NCBI RefSeq assembly: GCF_015689335.1
Contig: NZ_CP065053.1
Coordinates: forward strand, 5,270,001 to 5,334,000
DNA from: Massilia antarctica
GTDB lineage: Bacteria; Pseudomonadota; Gammaproteobacteria; Burkholderiales; Burkholderiaceae_D
Direction: 5' to 3'
Length of the DNA stretch: 64,000 nt
Shown: positions 19,277 to 28,388 of the stretch, piece after piece
How the letters are laid out: the number at the start of each line of letters is the position of its first letter
Numbering within the stretch: the first letter of the stretch is position 1
Notes under the pieces: model-generated
What the model saw: only the letters and a program-made list of their open reading frames with translations
What the model was told of the DNA's origin: nothing
The model's database searches: none
Made by a program: the position numbers and the translations under genes

Positions 19277-20335
19277 ATGCCGAGCACCACCGTACCTAGC
19301 CCTTACCAGCAAGTCCAGGCCAGCCTGCGCGCGACGCAGCATCACTGGCTCATCACCGGCGTGGCCGGCTTCGTCGGCTCGAATCTGCTGGAAATGCTGC
19401 TCCAGCTGGGCCAGCGGGTCACCGGGCTGGACAACCTGATGACTGGCTACCGCGCCAACCTCGCCCAGGTGCGCGCCCTCGTGCCGGCGGCGGCCTGGGC
19501 CGGTTTCGATTTCATCGAGGGCGACATCCGTTGCCTCGACAGTTGCCGGCGCGCTTGCAAGGGTGTCGATATCGTGTTGCATCAGGCGGCGCTCGGATCT
19601 GTCGGGCGCTCGATCGCCGATCCGATTCTCACCAGCGACGTCAACCTGATCGGTTTCCTGAACATGCTGGTCGCCGCCCGCGATGCCGGCGTGCGCCGCG
19701 TTGTGTATGCGGCGTCGAGCGCGACCTATGGCGACCATCCGGGCTTGCCCAAGGTGGAAGACCATATCGGCCGCCCGCTGTCGCCGTATGCGTTGACCAA
19801 GCATGTCAACGAGGTGTATGCCGAGATGTTCGCGCGCTGCTATGCGACCGACGCGATCGGGCTGCGCTATTTCAATGTGTTCGGCCCGCGCCAGGATCCA
19901 CGGGGCGAGTACGCGGCCGTCATTCCCCAATGGTTTGACGCGATGATCCACAACCGTCCGCTGCGCATCAACGGCGACGGCGATAGCAGCCGCGACTTTT
20001 GCTTCGTCGACAATGCGGTGCAGGCCAACCTGCTGGCCGGCCTGGTGGACGATTCGGCGGCCGTGAACCAGGTGTATAACGTGGCGGTCAACGCGCGCAC
20101 CAGCCTCAATGAACTGTTCGCGATGATGCGCGCGCTGCTGGCCGAACGCTTCCCGCACATGGCGCACTACCGGCCGGAATATGGCGCGTTCCGGGTGGGC
20201 GACGTGCGCCATTCACAGGCCGATATCTCCAAAGCCGCACGCCTGCTCGGCTACCAGCCGACGCACCGGCTGGAAGATGGCTTGCATGAGGCGCTGGAAT
20301 GGTATATCGCGCATACCGGTGCCCCACAGGCATAA
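19277..20335 (+). CDS. NAD-dependent UDP-sugar 4-epimerase (Vi-antigen TviC/WbpP type)
   Basis: Extended SDR epimerase of 352 residues, probably interconverting UDP-N-acetylhexosamines or their uronic acids for the polysaccharide. The NAD-binding motif GVAGFVGS lies near 29-36. The catalytic triad region shows AASSATYGD near 140 and YALTKH (Tyr-x3-Lys) near 172. [12 protein letters not shown] near 200 is typical of TviC/WbpP. ATG at 19277 follows GGAG by 7 bases; upstream in-frame codons to 19106 have no ribosome site. It is the last recognisable polysaccharide gene; the next gene faces it 39 bases away. Confidence 0.9.
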   Translation: MPSTTVPSPYQQVQASLRATQHHWLITGVAGFVGSNLLEMLLQLGQRVTGLDNLMTGYRANLAQVRALVPAAAWAGFDFIEGDIRCLDSCRRACKGVDIVLHQAALGSVGRSIADPILTSDVNLIGFLNMLVAARDAGVRRVVYAASSATYGDHPGLPKVEDHIGRPLSPYALTKHVNEVYAEMFARCYATDAIGLRYFNVFGPRQDPRGEYAAVIPQWFDAMIHNRPLRINGDGDSSRDFCFVDNAVQANLLAGLVDDSAAVNQVYNVAVNARTSLNELFAMMRALLAERFPHMAHYRPEYGAFRVGDVRHSQADISKAARLLGYQPTHRLEDGLHEALEWYIAHTGAPQA

Positions 20336-20374
20336 ATGGATTGCCCCGGCACGCCGGCCCTGGCCCGCGGAAGG

Positions 20375-21754
20375 TCAAAATTTGCGCGCCGGAAGCACAC
20401 GCACCACGCTGCGGAAGTCGACGGTGTGCAATGTTACCGGCCGGCGCCATACTCTCGCCACGTACTCCATCACTTTCTCGGCCTGCGGCAGGTCGAGGCC
20501 ACGACCGTCGCGCAGGTAATCGTGGTGCAGGGCCAGGGCGCCGTCGGCTCCGACCTGGCTGACCGCGATGCATGGCGCGCCATAGTTGAACTTGGGCGCG
20601 AGGATCGCTTCGCGGATCTGGTGGATGTCGCGGCTGGCGATCGTGATATCGCCATCCTGGCGCGTTTCATAGACGAACAGGTCGAGCTTGTCAGCCACAT
20701 CCTGGTCCAGGTAATTGCGCACGAAGCCGAAGTCGTCTTCCTCGCGGCAAATCCGCCTTGCCTGCGCCAGTCCGTGTTTGTCGATGATGTGTTCCCACAG
20801 CGAAAAACCCAAGTGGTAGGGATTGAGCGACAGGGCCAGCTGCTGTCCGCTGGCGAACGGGCGCACCACGTCCGAATGCGACTTAATTGCCGACACGTAC
20901 AGATCGTGGGGCAGGAAGGTCGCTTCGCGCAGCAGGCGCGCGTGCCAGTAGGAAGCCCAGCCTTCATTCATGATCTGGCAGGCGTGGATGGGATGGAAAT
21001 AGTAGGCTTCTTCGCGCACTGCAAGGAAAATGTCGCGTTCCCAATCTTCCAGATCGGGGGCATAGTGGGCGATGAACCACAGCAGGTCGTACTCGGGCTG
21101 GGGCGGCAGCGGCGTGCGTTGCGGCGGATCGTTGCGCGGCGGTGCAAGATGCTCGCCGGGCAGGCGCGCATAGCGGTCGTGGAAATGGTTGAGCGCTGGA
21201 CCGGTGTGCGGCGTGAGGAATTCGGGATAGCGGGGCCGGTGCAGCGCTTGATTGACATCGATATGCGTTTCGAGCGCGAGCGCGGCATCGAGCACGGCTT
21301 CGACCCGGTCTTGTCCGTGGGCGCTGAGTGCGCGTTCGAGCCGGCGCGCCCGGGCCGCGCTCTGGTCGAGGATATGGCCGCCTGCCATGGCCATGAAGCG
21401 CGAAAATAATTGATTGTTCTTGGCAAAATCGGCGTGCCCGAGCACGTGCGCGGTGATCAGGGTGTTTTCGGCCAGCGAATTTTGTTCAAGCATGAACGCG
21501 TGGCAGGGGGCGCCGGGGAACATGACTTCGAAAATTTTCGAGTGGCCCATGTGCTGGCGCGCCAGCTGGTGAATATAGCGTACGCCAAAGGACCAGTGCC
21601 GCATTCGGACGGGCAAGCCATACACGGCGATCTCGACCATGAAATTGGCGGGTACCAGATCGAAGGTCACCGGATGGAAATCCAGGCCGAGTTCGATGGC
21701 GAGCGCTTCCAGGCGCGCGCTGTAGTCCGCCAGGACGGCGCCGGCCTGGTTCAT
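20375..21754 (-). CDS. spoVR: SpoVR family protein
   Basis: Conserved protein of 459 residues found with PrkA and YeaH/YhbH in stress-response operons; its biochemical activity is not established. Family signatures seen include FMVEIAVYGLPVRMRHWSFG near 38-55, HVLGHADF near 105, DLLWFIAHYAPDLEDWERD near 225 and NEGWASYWHA near 265. The start ATG overlaps the stop of the upstream yeaH-like gene (ATGA), so it is the coupled third gene of the operon. Full length and intact. In E. coli the homologues (yeaG, yeaH, ycgB) are under stationary-phase control; that is family knowledge, not seen here. Confidence 0.95.
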   Translation of the reverse strand: MNQAGAVLADYSARLEALAIELGLDFHPVTFDLVPANFMVEIAVYGLPVRMRHWSFGVRYIHQLARQHMGHSKIFEVMFPGAPCHAFMLEQNSLAENTLITAHVLGHADFAKNNQLFSRFMAMAGGHILDQSAARARRLERALSAHGQDRVEAVLDAALALETHIDVNQALHRPRYPEFLTPHTGPALNHFHDRYARLPGEHLAPPRNDPPQRTPLPPQPEYDLLWFIAHYAPDLEDWERDIFLAVREEAYYFHPIHACQIMNEGWASYWHARLLREATFLPHDLYVSAIKSHSDVVRPFASGQQLALSLNPYHLGFSLWEHIIDKHGLAQARRICREEDDFGFVRNYLDQDVADKLDLFVYETRQDGDITIASRDIHQIREAILAPKFNYGAPCIAVSQVGADGALALHHDYLRDGRGLDLPQAEKVMEYVARVWRRPVTLHTVDFRSVVRVLPARKF

Positions 21755-22917
21755 GGCGCCTCCTTCGCCGCGTGCACAGCTTCGCTGGTGAAGAACTTGC
21801 GCAGCGCGCTCCAGACATCGTCAGGGTTGCTGAGTACGGTACTGCCGATGGCAAGGCCCCGGCGCTCCAGCTCGTTACACAGGCGCCGCATTTCCGTTTC
21901 CAGCGCGCGCACCGCGCTGGGCAAGGTTTCGATATAGCCAGTGTAGTTCAACAGCTTGCCCAGTTCGGTCAGGGTGGCGCTGGCCGCCGTGCGGTCTTCG
22001 GCGAAATTTTCGCCATCGGAGGCGTAAAACAGGTAGAGATTGTTTTGGGACGGGTCGAGTTCGGTACGAATCAGGTCCAGCACCAGCCGGAACGCGCTCG
22101 ATGCAATGGTGCCGCCCGTGCCGGAGACCTGGAAGAACTCGCTCTCGGTAAATTCCCAGGCGTGGGTGGTATGGGCGATGAAGCGCGTCTCGACCCGGGC
22201 GTACTGGCGGCGGATGCCTTGCAACGCGAAGAAAAAGAAGGATTTGGCAAGCTTGCGTTCGTGTTCGCTCATGCTGGCCGAGACGTCGAGCACGAACAGG
22301 ACGGTCGCGCTGGTGCTCGGGCGCATCCGCGACACCAGTTGCCGGAAGCGCAGGTCGTCGTTGGTGAAGGGCACCGGATCTGCCTGCACGGCGCGGCGCT
22401 TGATCGCTTCCTTGATGGTGCGGCGCCGGTCGAGGCGCGAGCGGGCGCCGCGTTTGTCCCAGCCTTCGCGCACCAGCTCCACATCGTCGATGCGCGCGCT
22501 GTTTCTGGGCTTGAGGTCCGGCAGTTTCAGTTCTTCCCACAGCCAGTCCATGACCTCGTCGATCGACAATTCGAGCAGCAGCTTCACCTCGCCATCCTGG
22601 TTGCCACCTCCGCCCGGCGCGCTGCCATCCCCGGCTTGTTCCGGCGCACCCGGTTGCAGCACATCGCCCGTCTTGCCCACGCCCTGGGCGGCGCCGGTCT
22701 GGCTACGGCCGTCGGCGAGGCGGAAGCGGGCGTGTTCGAGCAGGCGCACCGGCACCTGGACGGTGCGTTCATGCGGGCCGGTGATCAGGTCGGGGCCGGC
22801 GATGAGCTCGGGCAGATGGTTTTGCACCGCTTCGCGCACTTTGGCGTTGTGGCGCAGCCAGTCGCGCGCCCCGCGCGAGAACAGGTCGTACCATGCCGTG
22901 TTAATTGTCGCCGTCAC
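21751..22917 (-). CDS. yeaH: YeaH/YhbH family protein (DUF444, vWA domain)
   Basis: Cytosolic partner of the PrkA kinase, 388 residues. The N-terminus resembles Bacillus YhbH (residues 1-60), followed by a Gly-rich linker (PGGGGNQDG). The C-terminal von Willebrand A domain has the metal-binding motif DVSASMSE near 215, then ASDGENFAED near 300. The start is GTG at 22917 after GGAGA. It lies 20 bases after prkA and overlaps spoVR by four bases, so the three genes form one operon. The metal-site residues look intact. Function in detail is unknown beyond membership of this conserved trio. Confidence 0.93.
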   Translation of the reverse strand: MTATINTAWYDLFSRGARDWLRHNAKVREAVQNHLPELIAGPDLITGPHERTVQVPVRLLEHARFRLADGRSQTGAAQGVGKTGDVLQPGAPEQAGDGSAPGGGGNQDGEVKLLLELSIDEVMDWLWEELKLPDLKPRNSARIDDVELVREGWDKRGARSRLDRRRTIKEAIKRRAVQADPVPFTNDDLRFRQLVSRMRPSTSATVLFVLDVSASMSEHERKLAKSFFFFALQGIRRQYARVETRFIAHTTHAWEFTESEFFQVSGTGGTIASSAFRLVLDLIRTELDPSQNNLYLFYASDGENFAEDRTAASATLTELGKLLNYTGYIETLPSAVRALETEMRRLCNELERRGLAIGSTVLSNPDDVWSALRKFFTSEAVHAAKEAP

Positions 22918-22937
22918 ACGATTTCTCCGGAACCCGC

Positions 22938-24902
22938 TTATTCTTGCGCCAGTAAGGTCGTGACATAGTTCAGCGCTTCGCGCGCGCTGTGGCTGTCATA
23001 ACCGTATTCATCGACCAGCCGCTTCTCGACGGCGGAAATTTTCGTGCGGATGTCGTCGTCGGGACGCTTGGCCGAGCTGACCAGGCGCAGTACGTCGCGC
23101 CGTTGTTCGAACAGGTATTGTTGTACCGCGTCGTTCAGCTGCAGATGGCTTTCCAGGCTGAACTTGGTGCCCCGCTTGTAGGCGCCCATCGCCTTGCGCA
23201 CCACTTCTTGCCGGAACGATTGCTTGCCCGACTCCGAAATATGAATTTTTTCTTCGACCGCGCGCAAAAAGCGTTCGTCCGGCCGTCGCTCCTCATTGGT
23301 GATGGGGTCCTTGATCTGGCGGTTGTCGAGCATTGCTTCGACCTCATCGAGATATTTGTTGAGCAAATCCTGGGCTTCCTGCTCGAACGACACGAACAGT
23401 GCCTTGTGTACGTCTTCCTTGACCCAGCGGTTGTAAAAATCCTTGCGCGTCAATACCAGATAGTCGACCCATTTGCGTTTTTTCTTGGGATCGATGCGGG
23501 CATCGCTCTCGATGCCATCCTTTAAGGCCAGCAGCACATCCATGGTCGACAGGCTCTTGCGGTTGGACTGGATGATGGCGTTTGACAATGCATTGATCAC
23601 GAAGCGCGGCGACACCCCGGCCAATCCCTCGTCCGGCGCCTTGTCCTTTTCCTTGATACGGCGGACATCGGCGCGGTTGACGCCTTCGACTTCCTCGTTG
23701 GCATGGATGCGCACCTTGCGCACCAGCTCCACATCCTTGTCGTCGCCATCCTGGATGCGGCTCAGGATGGCGAACACGGCGGCCGCGTGCAGCACATGCG
23801 GGTCGAGGTGCACGTCGCGAAACGCCGGCGCCGCCGAGGAAATCAGTTTTTTGTAGATGCGCGCTTCCTCCTTGTAGTTGAGCGTGTAGGGCACCTGGAT
23901 GATGACCATGCGGTCGAGCAGCGCTTCGTTTTCGCTCTCTTGCAGGAATTTGCGGAACTCGGCCAGATTGGTGTGCGCCAGAATGGTTTCGTCGAGGTAG
24001 ATGAGCGGAAAGCGCGAGACCTTGACGTTCTTTTCCTGGGTAAGGGTGAGCAGCAGGTACAGGAATTCGCGCTTGACCTTGAGGATTTCAATCATTTCCA
24101 GCACGCCGCGGCTGGCCGCGTACACGGCGCCCGACCATGACCAGGCGCGCGGATCGCCTTCGTCGCCGTACTGCGCCACCTTGGACAGGTCGACCGAGCC
24201 GACCAGGTCGGCCAGGTCGGCCGTGGTGGGGTCGTGCGGGGCGTAGGTGCCAATGCCGCTGCGCCCCGATTCGGACACGAAGAAGCGCTCGACCGGCATC
24301 TGCATGAAGTCGCCCGCGTACTGGTCTTCCAGGCGCGCGCGGCAGTGCGGACAGACTTCGCCGCTGATATCGATGCCGTAGGTGTTGCGGCAACTGGCGC
24401 GCATGGTGTGCGGCACCAGGTGCAGGGGCGATTCGTGCACCGGGCAGCCGGCGATGCCGTACAGCGCGCCGTCATCGGTGTGGCTGTACTCTTCCAGAGC
24501 GCGCTTGAGCAGGATGACCAGGGTCGACTTGCCGCCAGACGGCGGCCCCAGCAGCAGCAACAGGCGGCGCCCGACCTCGGAGCCGGCGGCGGCCGCCTTG
24601 AAGTAGTCCACCACCCGGTCGATGGCCTCGTCGATGCCGAACAGGTCTTCACCGAACAGGCGGCAACGGAAATGGCCGCCGCCATCTTCCGTGCAGGTGG
24701 CGCGGATCATGTCCCAGATATACTGGTGGGAACTGCGCGCGGCTTGCTGCGGCACGCGTGGCAATACCTGTTCCATGAACTGGGCAAACGTGCCCGACCA
24801 GTGGCCGGCCCGGTGCTGGCGCGTGAAGTCGCCCAGGCTCTCGATGAAAGAGGCATGCGGGTCCTGCACGGTCGTCACGGGGTCGTCGCCGGAAATGCTC
24901 AC
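22938..24902 (-). CDS. prkA: PrkA serine protein kinase / AAA+ family protein
   Basis: First gene of the prkA-yeaH-spoVR operon, 654 residues. It has an AAA+ domain with Walker A LLGPPSGGKST near 110-120 and a Walker B-like LIYLDETILAHTNL near 290, then the PrkA C-terminal kinase-like domain. A zinc-like CPHCRARLED motif lies near 188. The start is taken as GTG at 24902 because AGGAG stands 6 bases before it and the length then fits the family (E. coli YeaG 644); an ATG at 24968 would add 22 residues not seen in homologues. Acts in stress or stationary-phase signalling in other bacteria. Confidence 0.94.
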   Translation of the reverse strand: MSISGDDPVTTVQDPHASFIESLGDFTRQHRAGHWSGTFAQFMEQVLPRVPQQAARSSHQYIWDMIRATCTEDGGGHFRCRLFGEDLFGIDEAIDRVVDYFKAAAAGSEVGRRLLLLLGPPSGGKSTLVILLKRALEEYSHTDDGALYGIAGCPVHESPLHLVPHTMRASCRNTYGIDISGEVCPHCRARLEDQYAGDFMQMPVERFFVSESGRSGIGTYAPHDPTTADLADLVGSVDLSKVAQYGDEGDPRAWSWSGAVYAASRGVLEMIEILKVKREFLYLLLTLTQEKNVKVSRFPLIYLDETILAHTNLAEFRKFLQESENEALLDRMVIIQVPYTLNYKEEARIYKKLISSAAPAFRDVHLDPHVLHAAAVFAILSRIQDGDDKDVELVRKVRIHANEEVEGVNRADVRRIKEKDKAPDEGLAGVSPRFVINALSNAIIQSNRKSLSTMDVLLALKDGIESDARIDPKKKRKWVDYLVLTRKDFYNRWVKEDVHKALFVSFEQEAQDLLNKYLDEVEAMLDNRQIKDPITNEERRPDERFLRAVEEKIHISESGKQSFRQEVVRKAMGAYKRGTKFSLESHLQLNDAVQQYLFEQRRDVLRLVSSAKRPDDDIRTKISAVEKRLVDEYGYDSHSAREALNYVTTLLAQE

Positions 24903-25136
24903 GTTGGCTCCTGGTTGGTTCTTTTTCAGTATCTGCGCGCGCTCAATGCGCGGACTGACACACATCAACGTGCGTAATTGAACCTATGGGGAGTTTTACG
25001 AGCTGATGTGCTGGGGGAGTGCGCCGGGCTTGTCACGCCATGCTGTCCCGTAAGTTCGCTTGCGCACAGAAGCACTCGGCCATTGCGATTACGATACAGT
25101 TTCTTAATAACCTAGAACAGCGTGAAGGAAAAGCCC

Positions 25137-25640
25137 ATGTCAGCATCTACCCATTCCGATCAAGTGGCGGAACTCAGGTCCAAGATCAAGTCGATTCGCT
25201 TCGCCATGTTCACGACCGTCAATGAGCAGGGCCGCCTCGTCAGCCGCCCGATGACCAACCAGGAAACCGACAGCGACGGCAACCTGTGGTTCTATACGTC
25301 CACCGACACCGAACTGTGGGAAGACATCGTGGCGCGTCCGGAAGTCAACGTCAGCTTCGCCGAGCCGGACAATCATGTCTATGTCTCGGTCAGCGGGCGC
25401 GCCGAGCGCATTGTCGACCGCGCCAAAATCAAGTCCATGTGGAATGGAGCGGTCCAGGCCTGGTATCCGCACGGCCCGGACGATCCGCATGTCGTGCTGG
25501 TGCGCGTGGTATCGAGCAGCGCCGAGTACTGGGATTCCAACGCCGGCAAGGTGGTCAGCCTGTTCGAAATGGCCAAGGCGGTGCTGACCGGTACTACGCC
25601 CGAGGTCGATCCGGGCGAACACGGCAGGATCAATCTCTGA
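25137..25640 (+). CDS. Pyridoxamine 5'-phosphate oxidase-like general stress protein
   Basis: Small flavin-binding-fold protein of 167 residues of the general stress protein 26 group. The split beta-barrel runs through KSIRFAMFTTVNEQGRLVSR (residues 18-37), LWFYTSTDTELWEDI near 55 and VSFAEPDNHVYVSVSGRAE near 75. WGSNAGK-like AEYWDSNAGKVV occurs near 137. ATG at 25137 lies 7 bases after AAGGA; a GTG at 25122 is possible but less likely. The 234-base gap to prkA contains a TTGCGA/TAATAA pair (about 25081-25112) that might be its promoter. Substrate unknown. Confidence 0.88.
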   Translation: MSASTHSDQVAELRSKIKSIRFAMFTTVNEQGRLVSRPMTNQETDSDGNLWFYTSTDTELWEDIVARPEVNVSFAEPDNHVYVSVSGRAERIVDRAKIKSMWNGAVQAWYPHGPDDPHVVLVRVVSSSAEYWDSNAGKVVSLFEMAKAVLTGTTPEVDPGEHGRINL

Positions 25641-25654
25641 GCCAGCCCGGTTCC

Positions 25655-26890
25655 GTGCACGAAAGCGAGCAGCAGGCCAGGCTGACGCGCATGCGCCGCA
25701 TCGCCACCGGCCTGCTGGTGGCGATGGCCGTGCTGTTCGTGGTCGCGCGCCTGCTCGCATCGCGCCATGCGGCCTTCGGCTTCGTGGGCGCGTTCGCGGA
25801 AGCGGCGATGGTCGGCGCCATCGCCGACTGGTTCGCCGTCACCGCCTTGTTCCGCCATCCGCTGGGCTTGCCCATCCCGCATACCGCCATCATTCCCACG
25901 AATAAGGAAAAGATTGGCGAGAATTTGGGCAATTTTCTCGAAACGAATTTCATGAGCTACGAGGTCGTGCATGCCGAACTGGTGCGCATCGACTTCGCCG
26001 GTTCGGCCGCGCATTGGCTGGCGCAGCCCGCCAACAGCCGCGCCGTAGCCGACCAGGCCGTCAGCGCGGTGCCGGTGCTGCTGCGCATGATCGACGACAA
26101 GGATGCCGCCGGCTTCCTGCGCGAAGCCCTGTCCGGCGCGCTGGAAGAGGTCAAGCTGGCGCCCATCCTGTCCCAAGTCTTGTCGGTGCTGGTGGCCGGG
26201 CGCCAGCATCACGTGCTGCTCGAACGCCTGCTCGGGATCGTCGCCGGCGCGCTCGAAGCGCACCGTCCCTACATCCGCCAGAAAGTGCACGAGCACAGCC
26301 CGCGCTGGCTGCCGCGCGCCATCGACGAGAAATTCTACGAGCGCCTGATGGAAGGGGTGGAAAATACCCTGGAAGAAATCCGCGGCGAAGACAGCGAATG
26401 GCGCGTGCGTTTCCAGGCCGCCACGGAGGAGTTGATCGACAACCTTGCCCATTCACCCGAATACGAAGCCAAGCTGCGTGGCTTGCTGGAAACCAGCCTG
26501 AACCATCCGCTGTTCCGGACCTACGTCGGGCAAGTCTGGGAAGACGTGCGCGACCGGCTGATGGCAGATGCCGAATCGGACGATTCGCAATTGTCGAAGC
26601 ACCTGCAATCGGCCCTGCAAGCGTTCAGCCGCGCGCTCGAGCGCAATCCGGCGATCCAGCAGCGCATCAACGATTGGCTGCGCACCTTCGCCGCCGAGAC
26701 CATCGTGGCCAAGCGCGAGCTGATCATCGCCCTGGTGCGGCGCGTGATCCGCAGCTGGGATGCGGAAACCATTTCGCGCAAGTTCGAGCTGCATGTCGGG
26801 CGCGATTTGCAATATATCCGCATCAACGGCACCATCGTCGGCGGACTGGTGGGCCTGGGGCTGCATGGCGTCTCGCTCCTATTTAACTAG
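25655..26890 (+). CDS. DUF445 family membrane-anchored protein
   Basis: Predicted inner-membrane protein of 411 residues, family member of YjiN/DUF445, function unknown. One N-terminal transmembrane helix (about 22-40) is followed by the conserved AFAEAAMVGAIADWFAVTAL and LFRHPLGLPIPHTAIIP (about 48-80), then a long alpha-helical region, and a hydrophobic C-terminus GGLVGLGLHGVSLLF. The start is uncertain: GTG at 25655 keeps the basic EQQARLTRMRR segment seen in relatives, while ATG at 25691 would remove it; neither has a clear ribosome site. Only 14 bases separate it from the stress protein, so the two likely form an operon. Confidence 0.88.
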   Translation: MHESEQQARLTRMRRIATGLLVAMAVLFVVARLLASRHAAFGFVGAFAEAAMVGAIADWFAVTALFRHPLGLPIPHTAIIPTNKEKIGENLGNFLETNFMSYEVVHAELVRIDFAGSAAHWLAQPANSRAVADQAVSAVPVLLRMIDDKDAAGFLREALSGALEEVKLAPILSQVLSVLVAGRQHHVLLERLLGIVAGALEAHRPYIRQKVHEHSPRWLPRAIDEKFYERLMEGVENTLEEIRGEDSEWRVRFQAATEELIDNLAHSPEYEAKLRGLLETSLNHPLFRTYVGQVWEDVRDRLMADAESDDSQLSKHLQSALQAFSRALERNPAIQQRINDWLRTFAAETIVAKRELIIALVRRVIRSWDAETISRKFELHVGRDLQYIRINGTIVGGLVGLGLHGVSLLFN

Positions 26891-26952
26891 CGGGCGTGGG
26901 AGGTGCGGGTGCCAGCGCGCTTGCCCGGCGCTACGCGCCCCTTCCCGCTTCC

Positions 26953-28371
26953 CTATTTCATTTGCTTGATCAGGCGCCACGCCATGAACGAGAGCACGCC
27001 CACACCAGCGAGCAGGGCGGCCCACAGGGCGAGCAGGCGGGTACGGGCGGCGGCGGCCGCCTTGTCCGCGGCGCCGGGACCCTCGTCGGCGGCGGCCTTG
27101 AGCGTCTGCATCGGCCCGGCCACGGCGCTTTCGAGCGCGACGATTTCGGCCGGCGTGAAGCCGGGCGCCACTTGCGCCAGCGCACTGGCGCCCGGTTTGG
27201 CGTCGGTGCGTCCAAAGGAGAGCCGGTACGGCGCCTTGCCATTGGCCAGAAACACCAAGGTGGCCGGTGTCCAGGCCAGGCGCAGCGCCGGCGCGGCGGC
27301 GCCCGCCGTGTCCGTGCGCACTACCCATTCGGCCTGGTGGGCGGGCGTGATGCCGATATCGCCCGAGGCGCGCCGTTTACCACCCTGCGTCAACTGATAG
27401 AAAGTGGCGGCCGCCATCGGCTCGAACTGCCAGCTCGTCTTGTGGCCGCCCTGCGGGTCGGGCAATTCCACATAATGGCCAAGCTGGGCCGGCACGACCA
27501 CGTTCTGCTCGCCCAGGTCGAGCCCGATGCGCTGCACGGGAATGGCCAGCGCGGCAGGGTAGACATGGTCGTTGGGAAAGCGTCCCGGCCTGGGCTGGAT
27601 CACGAGGCGCTCCACGGCCGGCGCTACCGCCGTCTCCAGGGGCGACTCGGCGCTGATGGCGGCAAACTGCAGCGGCTTGCCCTGGCGCCAGCTCAGGCGC
27701 GCGTAGCGGAACGAGCGCGCCTCGAACTCCATGCGGTCGCTGGCCAAGGTGTCGCCGCGCTCGTTCACCAGCCACGACAGGTCGCTCTCGCCGACCGTAT
27801 CCCAATGCTTGAGATCGTTGCTCGCTTCCAGCACCACGCGCGCGCTGTAGCTGCCCACCCCGGCGGGCAGCGCGAAGCGCAGGGCGTCGATGGCGATCGA
27901 GGTGGCCGGGGCGCCAAGGTCGAGCACCAGGGTATCGATCACAGACGCCGCCGCAACCGGGCGCGAACGGGCGCTGACCGACAGCACCGTGCCGTCGCCG
28001 GAACGCTGCACGTCGATATCCATGTCGGCGTTCGAGCCGGCCGGACGCGCCGTCTGCACGGCGAACAGGCGCACCGGCAGGTCGCGCCGCGAGCGCTCGG
28101 CCCGTGCCGCAGGTTCCTGCAGGCTGAACGGCAGCTTGTTGCCCTGCGCATCGAACAGGCGCAGGTCGCGCAGGTCCGCCGTGCCGGCGTGCAGGTACAC
28201 GTCTTTCGGCAGGCGCAGCTGAACTACCGATTCTTTCCCGCTCACGCTCAGCGGCATGGCATGGCGGTAGTCGTCCGGCTTGTCGCTGACCGGCGCATCG
28301 GCTGCGGCAAGCGGGGAGGCAGCCGCCGCCAGTGCGGCCAGGCAAAGGCAAGCCAGTGGTGTTTTCAACAT
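26953..28371 (-). CDS. DUF3999 family exported protein
   Basis: Periplasm-facing protein of 472 residues, family of unknown function that travels with DUF2339. The N-terminal signal peptide (LKTPLACLCLAALAAAASPL) starts right at the chosen ATG, which has AAGGAG 8 bases before it; an ATG at 28392 overlaps the stop of the DUF2339 gene but puts the ribosome site inside the frame. The body is beta-rich with a discoidin-like segment (about 130-250, DLKHWDTVGESDLSWL). The C-terminus has a single transmembrane helix (LLALWAALLAGVGVLSFMA) and a basic tail. Confidence 0.88.
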   Translation of the reverse strand: MLKTPLACLCLAALAAAASPLAAADAPVSDKPDDYRHAMPLSVSGKESVVQLRLPKDVYLHAGTADLRDLRLFDAQGNKLPFSLQEPAARAERSRRDLPVRLFAVQTARPAGSNADMDIDVQRSGDGTVLSVSARSRPVAAASVIDTLVLDLGAPATSIAIDALRFALPAGVGSYSARVVLEASNDLKHWDTVGESDLSWLVNERGDTLASDRMEFEARSFRYARLSWRQGKPLQFAAISAESPLETAVAPAVERLVIQPRPGRFPNDHVYPAALAIPVQRIGLDLGEQNVVVPAQLGHYVELPDPQGGHKTSWQFEPMAAATFYQLTQGGKRRASGDIGITPAHQAEWVVRTDTAGAAAPALRLAWTPATLVFLANGKAPYRLSFGRTDAKPGASALAQVAPGFTPAEIVALESAVAGPMQTLKAAADEGPGAADKAAAAARTRLLALWAALLAGVGVLSFMAWRLIKQMK

Positions 28372-28388
28372 GGGTTCGACTCCTTGGT

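Noticed and set aside
24903-24968. ATG start of prkA 22 codons further upstream
   Set aside because: The GTG at 24902 has AGGAG at the right distance and the family length fits better.
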